Positions 1 through 6,176 of a stretch of DNA of 12,306 nucleotides are shown here, one piece after another. This DNA comes from an uncultured Caldimonas sp. (GTDB lineage: Bacteria; Pseudomonadota; Gammaproteobacteria; Burkholderiales; Burkholderiaceae), in assembly GCF_946480305.1 (NCBI RefSeq), contig NZ_CAMLJQ010000071.1:1-12306 (forward strand). The letters are read 5' to 3'. Below the pieces are notes generated by a model. It did no database searches, had not been told where the DNA came from, and was given only the letters and a program-made list of their open reading frames with translations. Positions within the stretch are counted from its first letter, which is position 1. The number at the start of each line of letters is the position of its first letter. Both the position numbers and the translations under genes were made by a program.

Positions 1-20
1 ACGCTCTGTATCAATCCCAG

Positions 21-72
21 CGACCACCGCGGAACCGGCTTCGCCGGGCCGCCAGGCCGTAGGGGGTGGTCG
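21..72 (-). other. Stem-loop downstream of narK2
   Basis: The arms CGACCACC (21-28) and GGTGGTCG (65-72) can pair over 8 bp. They enclose a smaller hairpin, CCGGC-TTC-GCCGG (35-47). The structure starts 8 nt after the narK2 stop codon. No run of T follows it, so it is not a classic intrinsic terminator. A structured spacer between narK2 and a following narG, able to affect mRNA processing or stability, is one possibility. The folding is seen; the role is a guess. Confidence 0.35.
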
Positions 73-80
73 TCATTCCT

Positions 81-1466
81 TCAGCACGGCATCTCGGCGT
101 TCTTGCGGCTGTAGTACCACCACGTGACGAGCACGCAGGTCACGTAGAACACGACGAAGGCGTACAGCGCACCGGCCGGCGTGCCGAGCATCGAGATCGA
201 GGTGCCGTAGGCCTTGGGGATGAAGAAGCCGCCGTACGCACCGATTGCGGAGCTGAAGCCGAGCACAGCGGCCGCTTCCTTGTTGGCATCGCGCACCGCC
301 TGATCCTGGGCGGCAGCGCCCTTGCCCTTGGCTTCACGCTGGCGCTCGGTCAGGAAGATGATCGGGATCATCCGGAAGGTGGAGCCGTTGCCGATGCCCG
401 AGGCCGCGAACAGCACCAGGAAGGCGATCAGGAAGGCGTTGAAGTTGCCGCCTTGGCCGTTGACCGGCAGGAACTGCAGCACGGCCACCACGCCGGCGCC
501 CATGGCGATGAAGGTCCAGAAGGTGACGCGGGCGCCGCCCAGCTTGTCGGCCAGCCAGCCGCCCGCGGGGCGCACCAGTGCGCCGACCAGGGGGCCGAGC
601 CAGGCGTAGCTCAGTGCGTTGACCCCGGGGAACTGGCTCTTGATCAGCAGCGGGAAGCCCGCCGAGTAGCCGATGAAGCTGCCGAAGGTGCCGATGTAGA
701 GCCAGCACATCAGCCAGTTGTGCTTGCGCTTGAAGATCACCGCCTGGTCGGCGAAGGATGCCTTGGCTTCGGACAGATCGTTCATGCCGAACCACGCGGC
801 GACGGAGCAGATCGCGATGAACGGCACCCAGATGAAGCCCGCGTTCTGCAGCCACATCGGCACCTGTGCGCCGTCTTTCGTGATGAGTTGCGGCTCACCG
901 CCCAGGGCACCGAACACGCCGCCCGTGATGACCAGCGGCACGACGAACTGCACGATGGACACGCCCAGGTTGCCCAGGCCGGCGTTGAGGCCGAGTGCGG
1001 TGCCCTTTTGCGACTTGGGGAAGAAGAAGCTGATGTTGGCCATCGACGATGCGAAGTTGCCGCCGCCGAAGCCGCACAGCAGCGCAAGCAGCACGAACAT
1101 CTCGTACGGCGTGTCGGGGTACTGCACCGCGAAGCCGATGCCGGCGGCGGGCAGCAGCAGCGAGGCGGTGGAGATCGCCGTCCAGCGCCGGCCGCCGAAG
1201 ATGGGCACCGCGAACGAATAGAAGATGCGCAGGGTGGCGCCGCACAGTGCGGGCAGCGACGCGAGCCAGAACAGCTGGTTGGTCGAGAACTTGAAGCCGA
1301 CGGCCGGCAGGTTCACGACGACCACCGACCACACCATCCACACCGCGAAGGCGAGCGTGAGGGCGGGGATCGAGATCCAGAGGTTGCGTTGCGCGATCGA
1401 GTGGCCGCGGCTTCTCCAGAAGCTGTTGTCTTCCGGGTTCCATTGGCCGATGACGTGTGAAGCCAT
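81..1466 (-). CDS. narK2: NarK2-type nitrate/nitrite antiporter (MFS)
   Basis: This is a 461-residue inner-membrane transporter of the major facilitator superfamily, nitrate/nitrite porter family, close in length and layout to E. coli NarK. It should import nitrate in exchange for nitrite made by the Nar reductase. The N-terminus NPEDNSFW..RG..IAQRNLWIS is typical of NarK type II. Visible marks are Arg80 in TM2 (LCGATLR), the glycine-rich nitrate signature around 132-170 (GFGGGNFASS...FPK...GLNAGLGNLG), and the second signature SGIGNGSTFRMIP with Arg365; the two arginines correspond to the substrate-binding pair of the family. An insert rich in charged residues (about 374-397) resembles the long loop found in type II members. 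The ATG at 1466 has AGGAG at 1473-1477. It lies 22 nt after narK1, in one transcription unit. Gene symbol by homology; confidence in family is very high. Confidence 0.95.
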   Translation of the reverse strand: MASHVIGQWNPEDNSFWRSRGHSIAQRNLWISIPALTLAFAVWMVWSVVVVNLPAVGFKFSTNQLFWLASLPALCGATLRIFYSFAVPIFGGRRWTAISTASLLLPAAGIGFAVQYPDTPYEMFVLLALLCGFGGGNFASSMANISFFFPKSQKGTALGLNAGLGNLGVSIVQFVVPLVITGGVFGALGGEPQLITKDGAQVPMWLQNAGFIWVPFIAICSVAAWFGMNDLSEAKASFADQAVIFKRKHNWLMCWLYIGTFGSFIGYSAGFPLLIKSQFPGVNALSYAWLGPLVGALVRPAGGWLADKLGGARVTFWTFIAMGAGVVAVLQFLPVNGQGGNFNAFLIAFLVLFAASGIGNGSTFRMIPIIFLTERQREAKGKGAAAQDQAVRDANKEAAAVLGFSSAIGAYGGFFIPKAYGTSISMLGTPAGALYAFVVFYVTCVLVTWWYYSRKNAEMPC

Positions 1467-1488
1467 GATGTGCTCCTGAGGGGGGTGT

Positions 1489-2775
1489 TCAGTTGGTGGC
1501 CGCGGCGGATTGCGGGCCCATGAGGCGGGTGCGGCGCACCTCGGTGAAGTACATCCAGATCAGCGAGACCCAGACCACGCCGTACATCAGCATGAAGGCC
1601 GAGGAACGGACGCCGGTGAAGTCCAGCAGTGCGCCGAACATGATGGGCAGCACGAAGCCGCCCAGGCCGCCGGCCAGGCCGACGATGCCGCTGATGGCGC
1701 CGATGTTCTTGGGGTAGTCGTCGCTGATGTACTTGAAGACGCTGGCCTTGCCGAAGGCCCAGGCGATGCCCAGCACGAACATCAGCGCGGTGAACGAGTA
1801 GACGTTGAGGCCGATGTGGAAGGTGCGCGTGCCTTCGATCGTGGTGACCGTGAAGCTGGTCTGCGGATAGCTCAGGATGAACAGGCAGATCCAGCTCACC
1901 CACATCACCCACCAGGTGACGCTGTGCGCGCCGTACTTGTCGGACAGCCAGCCGCCGATGGCACGCAGCACGCCGCCGGGCAGCGAGAAGCAGGCGGCCA
2001 GCAAGGCGGCCACGCGGATGTCGAGGCCGTATTCGCCAACGTAGTACTGCACCATCCACAGGCTCAGGGCCACGTAGCCGCCGAACACGATCGAGTAGTA
2101 CTGGCAGAACTTCAGAACCTTCGGATCCTTCAGCGCCTTGAGCTGGTCGGTGAACTTGACGTTGCTCGGCACCAGGTGGCTGGGGTCGCTGTGGCTGAAG
2201 AACCAGAACAGAATCACGGTGCCCAGCATCACGGCGGCATACACCTGCGGCACCATCGTCCAGCCGAAGGCAACGACCAGCGCCGGTGCGACGAACTTGT
2301 TGACGGCCGCCCCCGAGTTGCCCGCACCGTAGACGCCCATGGCGAAGCCCTGGCGCTCCTTCGGGAACCAGCGCGCCACATACGGCGTGCCGACCGAGAA
2401 CGAGCCGCCGGCCAGCCCGACGAACAGGCCGATGGCCAGGAAGTGCCAGTACTCGGTGGCGTAGGCCATCAGGTAGATGGCGGGTACGGTGACGGCCATC
2501 AGGATGGTCATCACGATGCGCCCGCCGAAGCGGTCGGTCCAGATGCCGAGCGGCACGCGCACCAGCGAGCCGGTGAGCACGGGCGTGGCGGTGAGCAGGC
2601 CGAACTCGGTGGCGGAGAGGTTGAGCGCCTTCTTCAGCGGGATGCCGATGACGCCGAACATCATCCACACCATGAAGCAGACGGTGAACGCCAGCGTGCT
2701 GACCACCAGCACGGAAAGCGCCTGGCGCTTTCTGCTGGCGGGGGCCGCGGCGAGTGGCGCGGGGATGGCTGACAT
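1489..2775 (-). CDS. narK1: NarK1-type nitrate transporter (MFS, nitrate/proton symport)
   Basis: This is a 428-residue major facilitator protein of the nitrate/nitrite porter family, type I (NarK1), which is associated with nitrate/proton symport that starts nitrate respiration. The sequence shows about 12 hydrophobic segments, Arg73 in TM2 (TGSLVR), the motif DRFGGR (81-86), the first signature GLAGGSFSVGTPYVARWFPK with GVYGAGNSGAAV (about 120-157), and GKASVFKYISDDYPKNIGAISG (342-363). In the last of these a Lys (348) stands near the place of the second substrate arginine of type II members. An open frame extends to 2844, but the ATG at 2775 is preferred because it has AGGAAGG at 2784-2790 and gives the usual N-terminus. 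The adjacent narK1-narK2 order matches denitrifying proteobacteria, where the two are sometimes fused. Confidence 0.93.
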   Translation of the reverse strand: MSAIPAPLAAAPASRKRQALSVLVVSTLAFTVCFMVWMMFGVIGIPLKKALNLSATEFGLLTATPVLTGSLVRVPLGIWTDRFGGRIVMTILMAVTVPAIYLMAYATEYWHFLAIGLFVGLAGGSFSVGTPYVARWFPKERQGFAMGVYGAGNSGAAVNKFVAPALVVAFGWTMVPQVYAAVMLGTVILFWFFSHSDPSHLVPSNVKFTDQLKALKDPKVLKFCQYYSIVFGGYVALSLWMVQYYVGEYGLDIRVAALLAACFSLPGGVLRAIGGWLSDKYGAHSVTWWVMWVSWICLFILSYPQTSFTVTTIEGTRTFHIGLNVYSFTALMFVLGIAWAFGKASVFKYISDDYPKNIGAISGIVGLAGGLGGFVLPIMFGALLDFTGVRSSAFMLMYGVVWVSLIWMYFTEVRRTRLMGPQSAAATN

Positions 2776-2805
2776 GTTGGTTTCCTTCCTATGCGAGATG
2801 ACCTC

Positions 2806-2811
2806 ACTGTA
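2806..2811 (-). promoter_or_regulatory. Candidate -10 element of narK1
   Basis: TACAGT lies within CCTACAGTG (2805-2813). It would start transcription near 2799, giving a leader of about 25 nt that contains the narK1 ribosome site. The identical nonamer occurs before narX. No good -35 hexamer is seen at 17-18 nt, so an activator would be needed. Confidence 0.4.
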
Positions 2812-2888
2812 GGAAGAGGCGGTGCGCGCGAACATTCTTCGCACGTATGCATGCCGCGGTGCGGAAGGAGGATGCGGGGTCGTTCCGA

Positions 2889-2895
2889 AGGAGTA
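2889..2895 (-). promoter_or_regulatory. Candidate NarL heptamer
   Basis: TACTCCT on the minus strand matches the NarL heptamer consensus TACYYMT at every position. It lies between the FNR-like site and narK1, about 90 nt upstream of the predicted start of transcription. A single heptamer can occur by chance, and no paired 7-2-7 arrangement was seen. The presence of narL next door makes it worth noting. Confidence 0.25.
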
Positions 2896-2909
2896 CGCAG
2901 GCGCGTTCC

Positions 2910-2923
2910 TTGCGCGCGATCAA
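2910..2923 (-). promoter_or_regulatory. FNR/Anr-like site upstream of narK1
   Basis: On the minus strand TTGAT-CGCG-CGCAA matches TTGAT-N4-ATCAA at 8 of 10 defined positions, with one perfect half-site. Its centre is about 117 nt upstream of the transcription start predicted from the TACAGT element. That is farther than usual for class II activation, so another start site or a helper role is possible. Confidence 0.4.
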
Positions 2924-2984
2924 CAGCCTGGAGGCAAAGCGTTGTAGGGTGTGACGGCACCCGCTCTGCGCAGGCCCGGGGGCA

Positions 2985-3653
2985 TCAGATGCCGTGGCCG
3001 GAGGCGTACACCGCCGCCTGCACGCGCGAGCTGAGGTTGAGCTTGCGCAGGATGCGCTGCACGTGGATCTTCACCGTGGTCTCGGCGATGCCGAGCGTGC
3101 GGCCGATCTCCTTGTTGCTGGCGCCGTGCGCGATCTCGCGCAGGATCTCCAGCTCGCGCGGCGAGAGCGCGTCGTGCAGTTCGTCCGGCTCAGGTTCAGC
3201 TTCGGGCGGCGCGACGTGGGTCGACGCCGCACGAAAAGCCTGAATGAGCTTCTCGGTCATCTCCGGGCTCACGACCGACTCGCCGCGCACCGCGCGGCGG
3301 ATGCTGCGCGTGAGGTCGTCGCGCTCGATGGTCTTGAGCAGGTAGCCGGCGGCGCCGGCCTGCAGCGCCGCGGCGAGGTCGTCGCCGTCCTCGCTCACCG
3401 TCAGCACGACGATGCGCGTCTTCGGGGCCACTTCGCGCAGGCCGGGAATCGCGTCGACCCCACGCACGCCGGGCAGGTGGTTGTCGAGCAGGATCAGGTC
3501 GGGCTGCAGCTCGGCGGCCAAGCGCTGCGCCTCGCTCGCATCGGCGGCTTGCCCCACCACCGCGAGGCCGGCGTCGTCGGCCAGCAAGGCAGCGAGGCCG
3601 CGGCGGAACAGGCTGTGATCGTCGACCAGCAGCAGGCGGATGGTGTCGCTCAT
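2985..3653 (-). CDS. narL: Nitrate/nitrite response regulator NarL
   Basis: This is a 222-residue cytoplasmic response regulator of the NarL/FixJ class. The receiver domain (about 5-120) carries the acidic pair Asp11/Asp12, the phospho-acceptor Asp57 (LILLDNHLPG), Thr85 and Lys107. A linker rich in Glu/Pro (about 146-160) leads to the LuxR-type helix-turn-helix (163-215; LSPRELEIL...NKEIGRTLGIAETTVKIHVQRILRKL). The LLDNHLPG and KIHVQRILRKLNL stretches are characteristic of NarL/NarP. The ATG at 3653 is chosen over the longer open frame because AGGAG stands at 3661-3665 and the domain begins straight after. It follows the narX stop by 19 nt, so the two form one unit, and it likely controls the neighbouring narK genes and the expected narGHJI. 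Phosphorylated by NarX by analogy. Confidence 0.94.
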   Translation of the reverse strand: MSDTIRLLLVDDHSLFRRGLAALLADDAGLAVVGQAADASEAQRLAAELQPDLILLDNHLPGVRGVDAIPGLREVAPKTRIVVLTVSEDGDDLAAALQAGAAGYLLKTIERDDLTRSIRRAVRGESVVSPEMTEKLIQAFRAASTHVAPPEAEPEPDELHDALSPRELEILREIAHGASNKEIGRTLGIAETTVKIHVQRILRKLNLSSRVQAAVYASGHGI

Positions 3654-3672
3654 CGTGAGGCTCCTGCGCGGG

Positions 3673-5565
3673 TCATGCGGCTTCGGCCGCGGCAACGGTC
3701 TGCTCGGTCCGGGGCTGCAGCGTCAGCACCACCTGCGTGCCTTCGCCGATGCGCGAGGTCACTTCCACCTCGGCGCCCACGCGACTCGCGCGCTCGCGCA
3801 TGATCTGCAGGCCGACGTGGGTGTCGTCGTGTGCGCTGCCTGCATCGAAGCCACGGCCGTTGTCGCGCACGCAAAAGCGCCACGGCCGCCCCTGGCGCAC
3901 GCTCAGCCACACATGGGAGGCGCCGGCGTGCTTGCGCACGTTGGACAGCGCTTCCTGGATCACGTGCAGCACCTGGATCTGCACGTCGGCATCGAGCGGC
4001 AGCGCGTCGCCCTCGATCTCGAGCGTGGTCTGGATGCCGGTCTGGTGCTCGAACTTCTGCAGCGTGGAGCGCAGTGCGACGGAGATGTCCTCGGCGTTGG
4101 CACGGGTGCGGAAGTGCAGCAGCAGCGACCGCACGTCGCCATAGCTTTCCCTGACGCCGGCTTCGATGTTGTCGGCCACGCGCTCCATCGCCGCCGCGTC
4201 TTCATGCGAAATGGCCGTGCGCAGCAGCGGCATCTGCATCTTCAGGAAGGCGAGCGACTGGGCGATGGAGTCGTGCAGCTCGCGGGCGATGAAGGCGCGC
4301 TCCTCGGACACTGCCGCCTCACGTTCCATGGCGGCGGCGCGCAGCCCTTCCATCGCGGCGGCGAGGTGCTGGCCCAGGGTTTCGAACAGCGAGCGTTCTT
4401 CGTCGCCGGGCTGCGCGTCGTGGCTGAAGAAGAGGTTGATCTCGCCGAGCACGCGGTGCTGCGAACGCAAGGGCACCGTCACCAGGGTGCGGTAGCCGGC
4501 GCGCTCGCAGTGAGCCATCGCGCGCGGCGCCGCGGCACGGATGGGGATCACCCGCACCGGCGTGCTGGTACCGCTGTTGCCGCACAGGCAGCGAGCGGTG
4601 TGCAGGCACTGCTCGGCCTCGACCATGGTGTGCGGCAAGCCATCGGTCGCCAGCATCATGAAACGCTGCTCGCCGGCATCGGCCCAGCGCAACGCCACCG
4701 CGTCGGCGCGTGCAATGCGGCGCATCTTCTCGGCAAAGCCCTGCGCCAGCTGATCGACGCGCGTGGCCTCCGAGACGAAGCTGCTCACCTCGTACAGCGC
4801 TGCCAGCCTCTCGCGCTTGGCTTCAAGGCGCTCGGTCTTCTCGCGCACCTTGCCTTCGAGGTCTTCATACGCCTGCCCCAGGTGCTCGGCCATGCGGTTG
4901 AAGCCGCGCGCGAGTTCGCTGAACTCGTCGCTGCCGATCGCCTCGACGCGGGCACTGAAGTCGTTGCGCGAGACGCGCTGCAAGCCGGCGTGCAGGCGCT
5001 TCAACGGCTCCAGCACGAACAGGTGGCTCGCATAGAGCAGCGCCACGGCGCTCGCGATCGTCATCAGCAGCAGGCCGAACTGGAAGGCGTGCAACGCCGC
5101 GGTCCACTGCGAGAGGCTGTCTTCGATGCCGGAGACGAAGCGATCCACCTCGGCAACGAAGGCGTCGGCCTGCGCCGCGGTGGCCTCGATCGGCGGGCGC
5201 TCCGCGCCGAGCCACTGCCCGCGCATCTGCACCCACCGGGCGGTGATGGCGTCGAAGCGCGCATGGAGCGCGGCATCCCATGGCACGAACAGCGGGCGCG
5301 AGGGATCCCCGTGCCGCAGCAGCGCCAGCCCGCTGTCGAGCTGCGCCACCTGGGCGTGCAGTTCGGTCTCGGTGCTGTCGGGCACGGCCATCGCGAGTCG
5401 GTAGGTCTGCATGCGCAGGCGGCCGGCTTCGTTGACGGCCGCCGCGCCGCCTTCGAGGTGCCAGCTGATCCACAGCGTCACGGCGATCGACCCGAGCGCC
5501 ACGACGAGCACGGCGGCGCCCATCAGGAGCAGCTTGGCGGCCAGGGTGCGGGGGCGGGAGATCAT
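3673..5565 (-). CDS. narX: Nitrate/nitrite sensor histidine kinase NarX
   Basis: This 630-residue membrane kinase phosphorylates NarL in response to nitrate. TM1 covers about 10-34. It is followed by the P-box AAVNEAGRLRMQTYRLAMAV (41-61), the nitrate-sensing helix of NarX/NarQ, then a periplasmic four-helix region, TM2 (about 162-184), a HAMP domain (185-235) and a signalling helix. A GAF-like central module carries a cysteine cluster (C320, C326, C328, with C353) like the central cysteines of E. coli NarX. The HisKA_3 dimerisation motif has His431 (ERAFIARELHDSIAQSL), and the ATPase domain shows NVRKHA (542-547) and DNGRGFD (568-574). The open frame reaches a TTG at 5613, but the ATG at 5565 gives a normal NarX N-terminus. 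No Shine-Dalgarno sequence precedes it, and the predicted transcript begins about here, so leaderless initiation is likely. Confidence 0.94.
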   Translation of the reverse strand: MISRPRTLAAKLLLMGAAVLVVALGSIAVTLWISWHLEGGAAAVNEAGRLRMQTYRLAMAVPDSTETELHAQVAQLDSGLALLRHGDPSRPLFVPWDAALHARFDAITARWVQMRGQWLGAERPPIEATAAQADAFVAEVDRFVSGIEDSLSQWTAALHAFQFGLLLMTIASAVALLYASHLFVLEPLKRLHAGLQRVSRNDFSARVEAIGSDEFSELARGFNRMAEHLGQAYEDLEGKVREKTERLEAKRERLAALYEVSSFVSEATRVDQLAQGFAEKMRRIARADAVALRWADAGEQRFMMLATDGLPHTMVEAEQCLHTARCLCGNSGTSTPVRVIPIRAAAPRAMAHCERAGYRTLVTVPLRSQHRVLGEINLFFSHDAQPGDEERSLFETLGQHLAAAMEGLRAAAMEREAAVSEERAFIARELHDSIAQSLAFLKMQMPLLRTAISHEDAAAMERVADNIEAGVRESYGDVRSLLLHFRTRANAEDISVALRSTLQKFEHQTGIQTTLEIEGDALPLDADVQIQVLHVIQEALSNVRKHAGASHVWLSVRQGRPWRFCVRDNGRGFDAGSAHDDTHVGLQIMRERASRVGAEVEVTSRIGEGTQVVLTLQPRTEQTVAAAEAA

Positions 5566-5572
5566 GAGCGGC

Positions 5573-5578
5573 ACTGTA
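5573..5578 (-). promoter_or_regulatory. -10 element of narX promoter
   Basis: TACAGT lies within CCTACAGTG (5572-5580). It starts 21 nt downstream of the FNR-type box, the spacing of class II FNR/Crp promoters. The implied start of transcription is about 5565-5566, at the narX ATG. Confidence 0.55.
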
Positions 5579-5599
5579 GGCAGCGCCGGCCGGCGGGGC

Positions 5600-5613
5600 T
5601 TGATCCGCGTCAA
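5600..5613 (-). promoter_or_regulatory. FNR/Anr/Dnr box upstream of narX
   Basis: On the plus strand TTGAT-CCGC-GTCAA, and on the minus strand TTGAC-GCGG-ATCAA, match the FNR-family consensus TTGAT-N4-ATCAA at 9 of 10 positions. The box lies in the 87-nt gap between the usp stop and narX and points only to narX. Its centre is 41-42 nt upstream of the transcription start predicted from the TACAGT element. Oxygen-limited activation of narXL by an FNR-family protein is the inference. Confidence 0.75.
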
Positions 5614-5652
5614 AAATGACCGCGCGCGACGGCTTCGCCTGCCTGCCCGGTG

Positions 5653-6096
5653 TCAGCGCAGGATCAGCAGCGGCAGCTTGCTGCGCGACAGCACGCCCTT
5701 GGTGTGCGAGCCGTACACCAGCTCGCTCAGGCCATGCCGGCCGTGGGTGACCATCACGATCAGGTCGCAGCCCTGGCGCTGCGCGGTCTCGGCGATGGCC
5801 TCGTCGACCTGCCCCACGCAGGTGAACACGCCCTTGAACGGCACGCCGGCTTCGCGCGCGGTGGCCTCGAAGGTGGACATCACGTCGCTCGCGTGTTCGG
5901 CGGTTTCGCGCTTGTGTTCTTCGAGCGTCTCGAGGTAGCGCATCGCGCGCTGCCCGGTGGGCGGCGGCGGCGCCGGCGGCTCGGCGATGAAGCCGGTGAT
6001 CGAGGCGCCAAGCTTGCGGGCCAGCTCCACGCTGGCGTGCATCGCGCGGGGCGAGAGGTCGTCGCCCGCGATGGGTACGAGTAGGTGCTGGAACAT
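5653..6096 (-). CDS. Universal stress protein, UspA family
   Basis: This is a 147-residue cytoplasmic protein with a single Usp domain. The start MFQHLLVPIAGDDLSPRAMHASVELARKLGASITGF gives the first strand and the Asp of the nucleotide pocket. A proline-rich insert (41-46) follows. The C-terminal part CDLIVMVTHGRHGLSELVYGS...VL (110-136) matches the ATP-binding motif G-x2-G-x9-G-S, except that Val116 stands where the first Gly would be, so nucleotide binding cannot be assumed. The open frame starts at a TTG (6120), but the ATG at 6096 begins the conserved domain, with a G-rich stretch before it. Usp genes controlled by FNR/Anr are known in anaerobic gene clusters. The position directly upstream of narX, together with an FNR-like site of its own, suggests a role in oxygen limitation. 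Confidence 0.9.
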   Translation of the reverse strand: MFQHLLVPIAGDDLSPRAMHASVELARKLGASITGFIAEPPAPPPPTGQRAMRYLETLEEHKRETAEHASDVMSTFEATAREAGVPFKGVFTCVGQVDEAIAETAQRQGCDLIVMVTHGRHGLSELVYGSHTKGVLSRSKLPLLILR

Positions 6097-6132
6097 GGCG
6101 GCGCCCCCCAAAAGGCTCAAGATGCAGCCTTC

Positions 6133-6138
6133 ACTCTA
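6133..6138 (-). promoter_or_regulatory. Candidate -10 element of the usp gene
   Basis: TAGAGT lies within CCTAGAGTG (6132-6140), which differs by one base from the nonamer before narX and narK1. It predicts a start near 6127 and a leader of about 31 nt. It begins 22 nt downstream of the FNR-like site at 6161-6174. Confidence 0.4.
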
Positions 6139-6161
6139 GGCCGCCAGGGCAGCGGCGGCCT
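6138..6161 (-). other. Inverted repeat between opgD and usp
   Basis: AGGCCGCC (6138-6145) and GGCGGCCT (6154-6161) form an 8-bp stem with an 8-nt loop. The repeat sits 16 nt after the opgD stop, so it may end opgD transcripts, but no T-run follows. It also fills precisely the spacer between the FNR-like site and the -10 element of usp. The two readings are not exclusive. Confidence 0.4.
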
Positions 6162-6174
6162 TGAGATGCGTCAT
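6161..6174 (-). promoter_or_regulatory. Weak FNR-like site upstream of usp
   Basis: On the plus strand TTGAG-ATGC-GTCAT keeps the core TTGA-N6-TCA of an FNR-family site, with a mismatch at each arm. It is placed 22 nt upstream of TAGAGT, almost the same layout as the much better narX site. The call rests on that shared geometry more than on the site itself. Confidence 0.35.
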
Positions 6175-6176
6175 GT

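Noticed and set aside
1..14. FNR box for a following narG (TTGATACAGAGCGT on the minus strand)
   Set aside because: Only one half-site fits the consensus, the other half has few matches, and the downstream promoter lies outside the window.
14..76. 21-codon frame from an ATG at 76 on the minus strand, right after narK2, with AGGA next to the ATG
   Set aside because: It is too short, the ribosome site is too close to the ATG, and the peptide has no recognisable character. The stretch is better read as a structured spacer.
66..1460. 464-codon open frame on the plus strand opposite narK2
   Set aside because: Its protein is rich in Glu, Arg, His and Gly with no recognisable domain. It is the mirror of a high-GC gene whose complementary strand lacks stops. 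NarK2 on the minus strand is unmistakable.
2981..2993. Palindrome GGCAT-CAG-ATGCC at the narL stop codon as a terminator
   Set aside because: The stem is only 5 bp with a 3-nt loop, it overlaps the last codons, and no T-run follows.
3640..5619. 659-codon open frame on the plus strand spanning all of narX
   Set aside because: This is the same GC-driven antisense effect. It has low-complexity composition, no family features and no ribosome site, while narX on the other strand has every expected motif.
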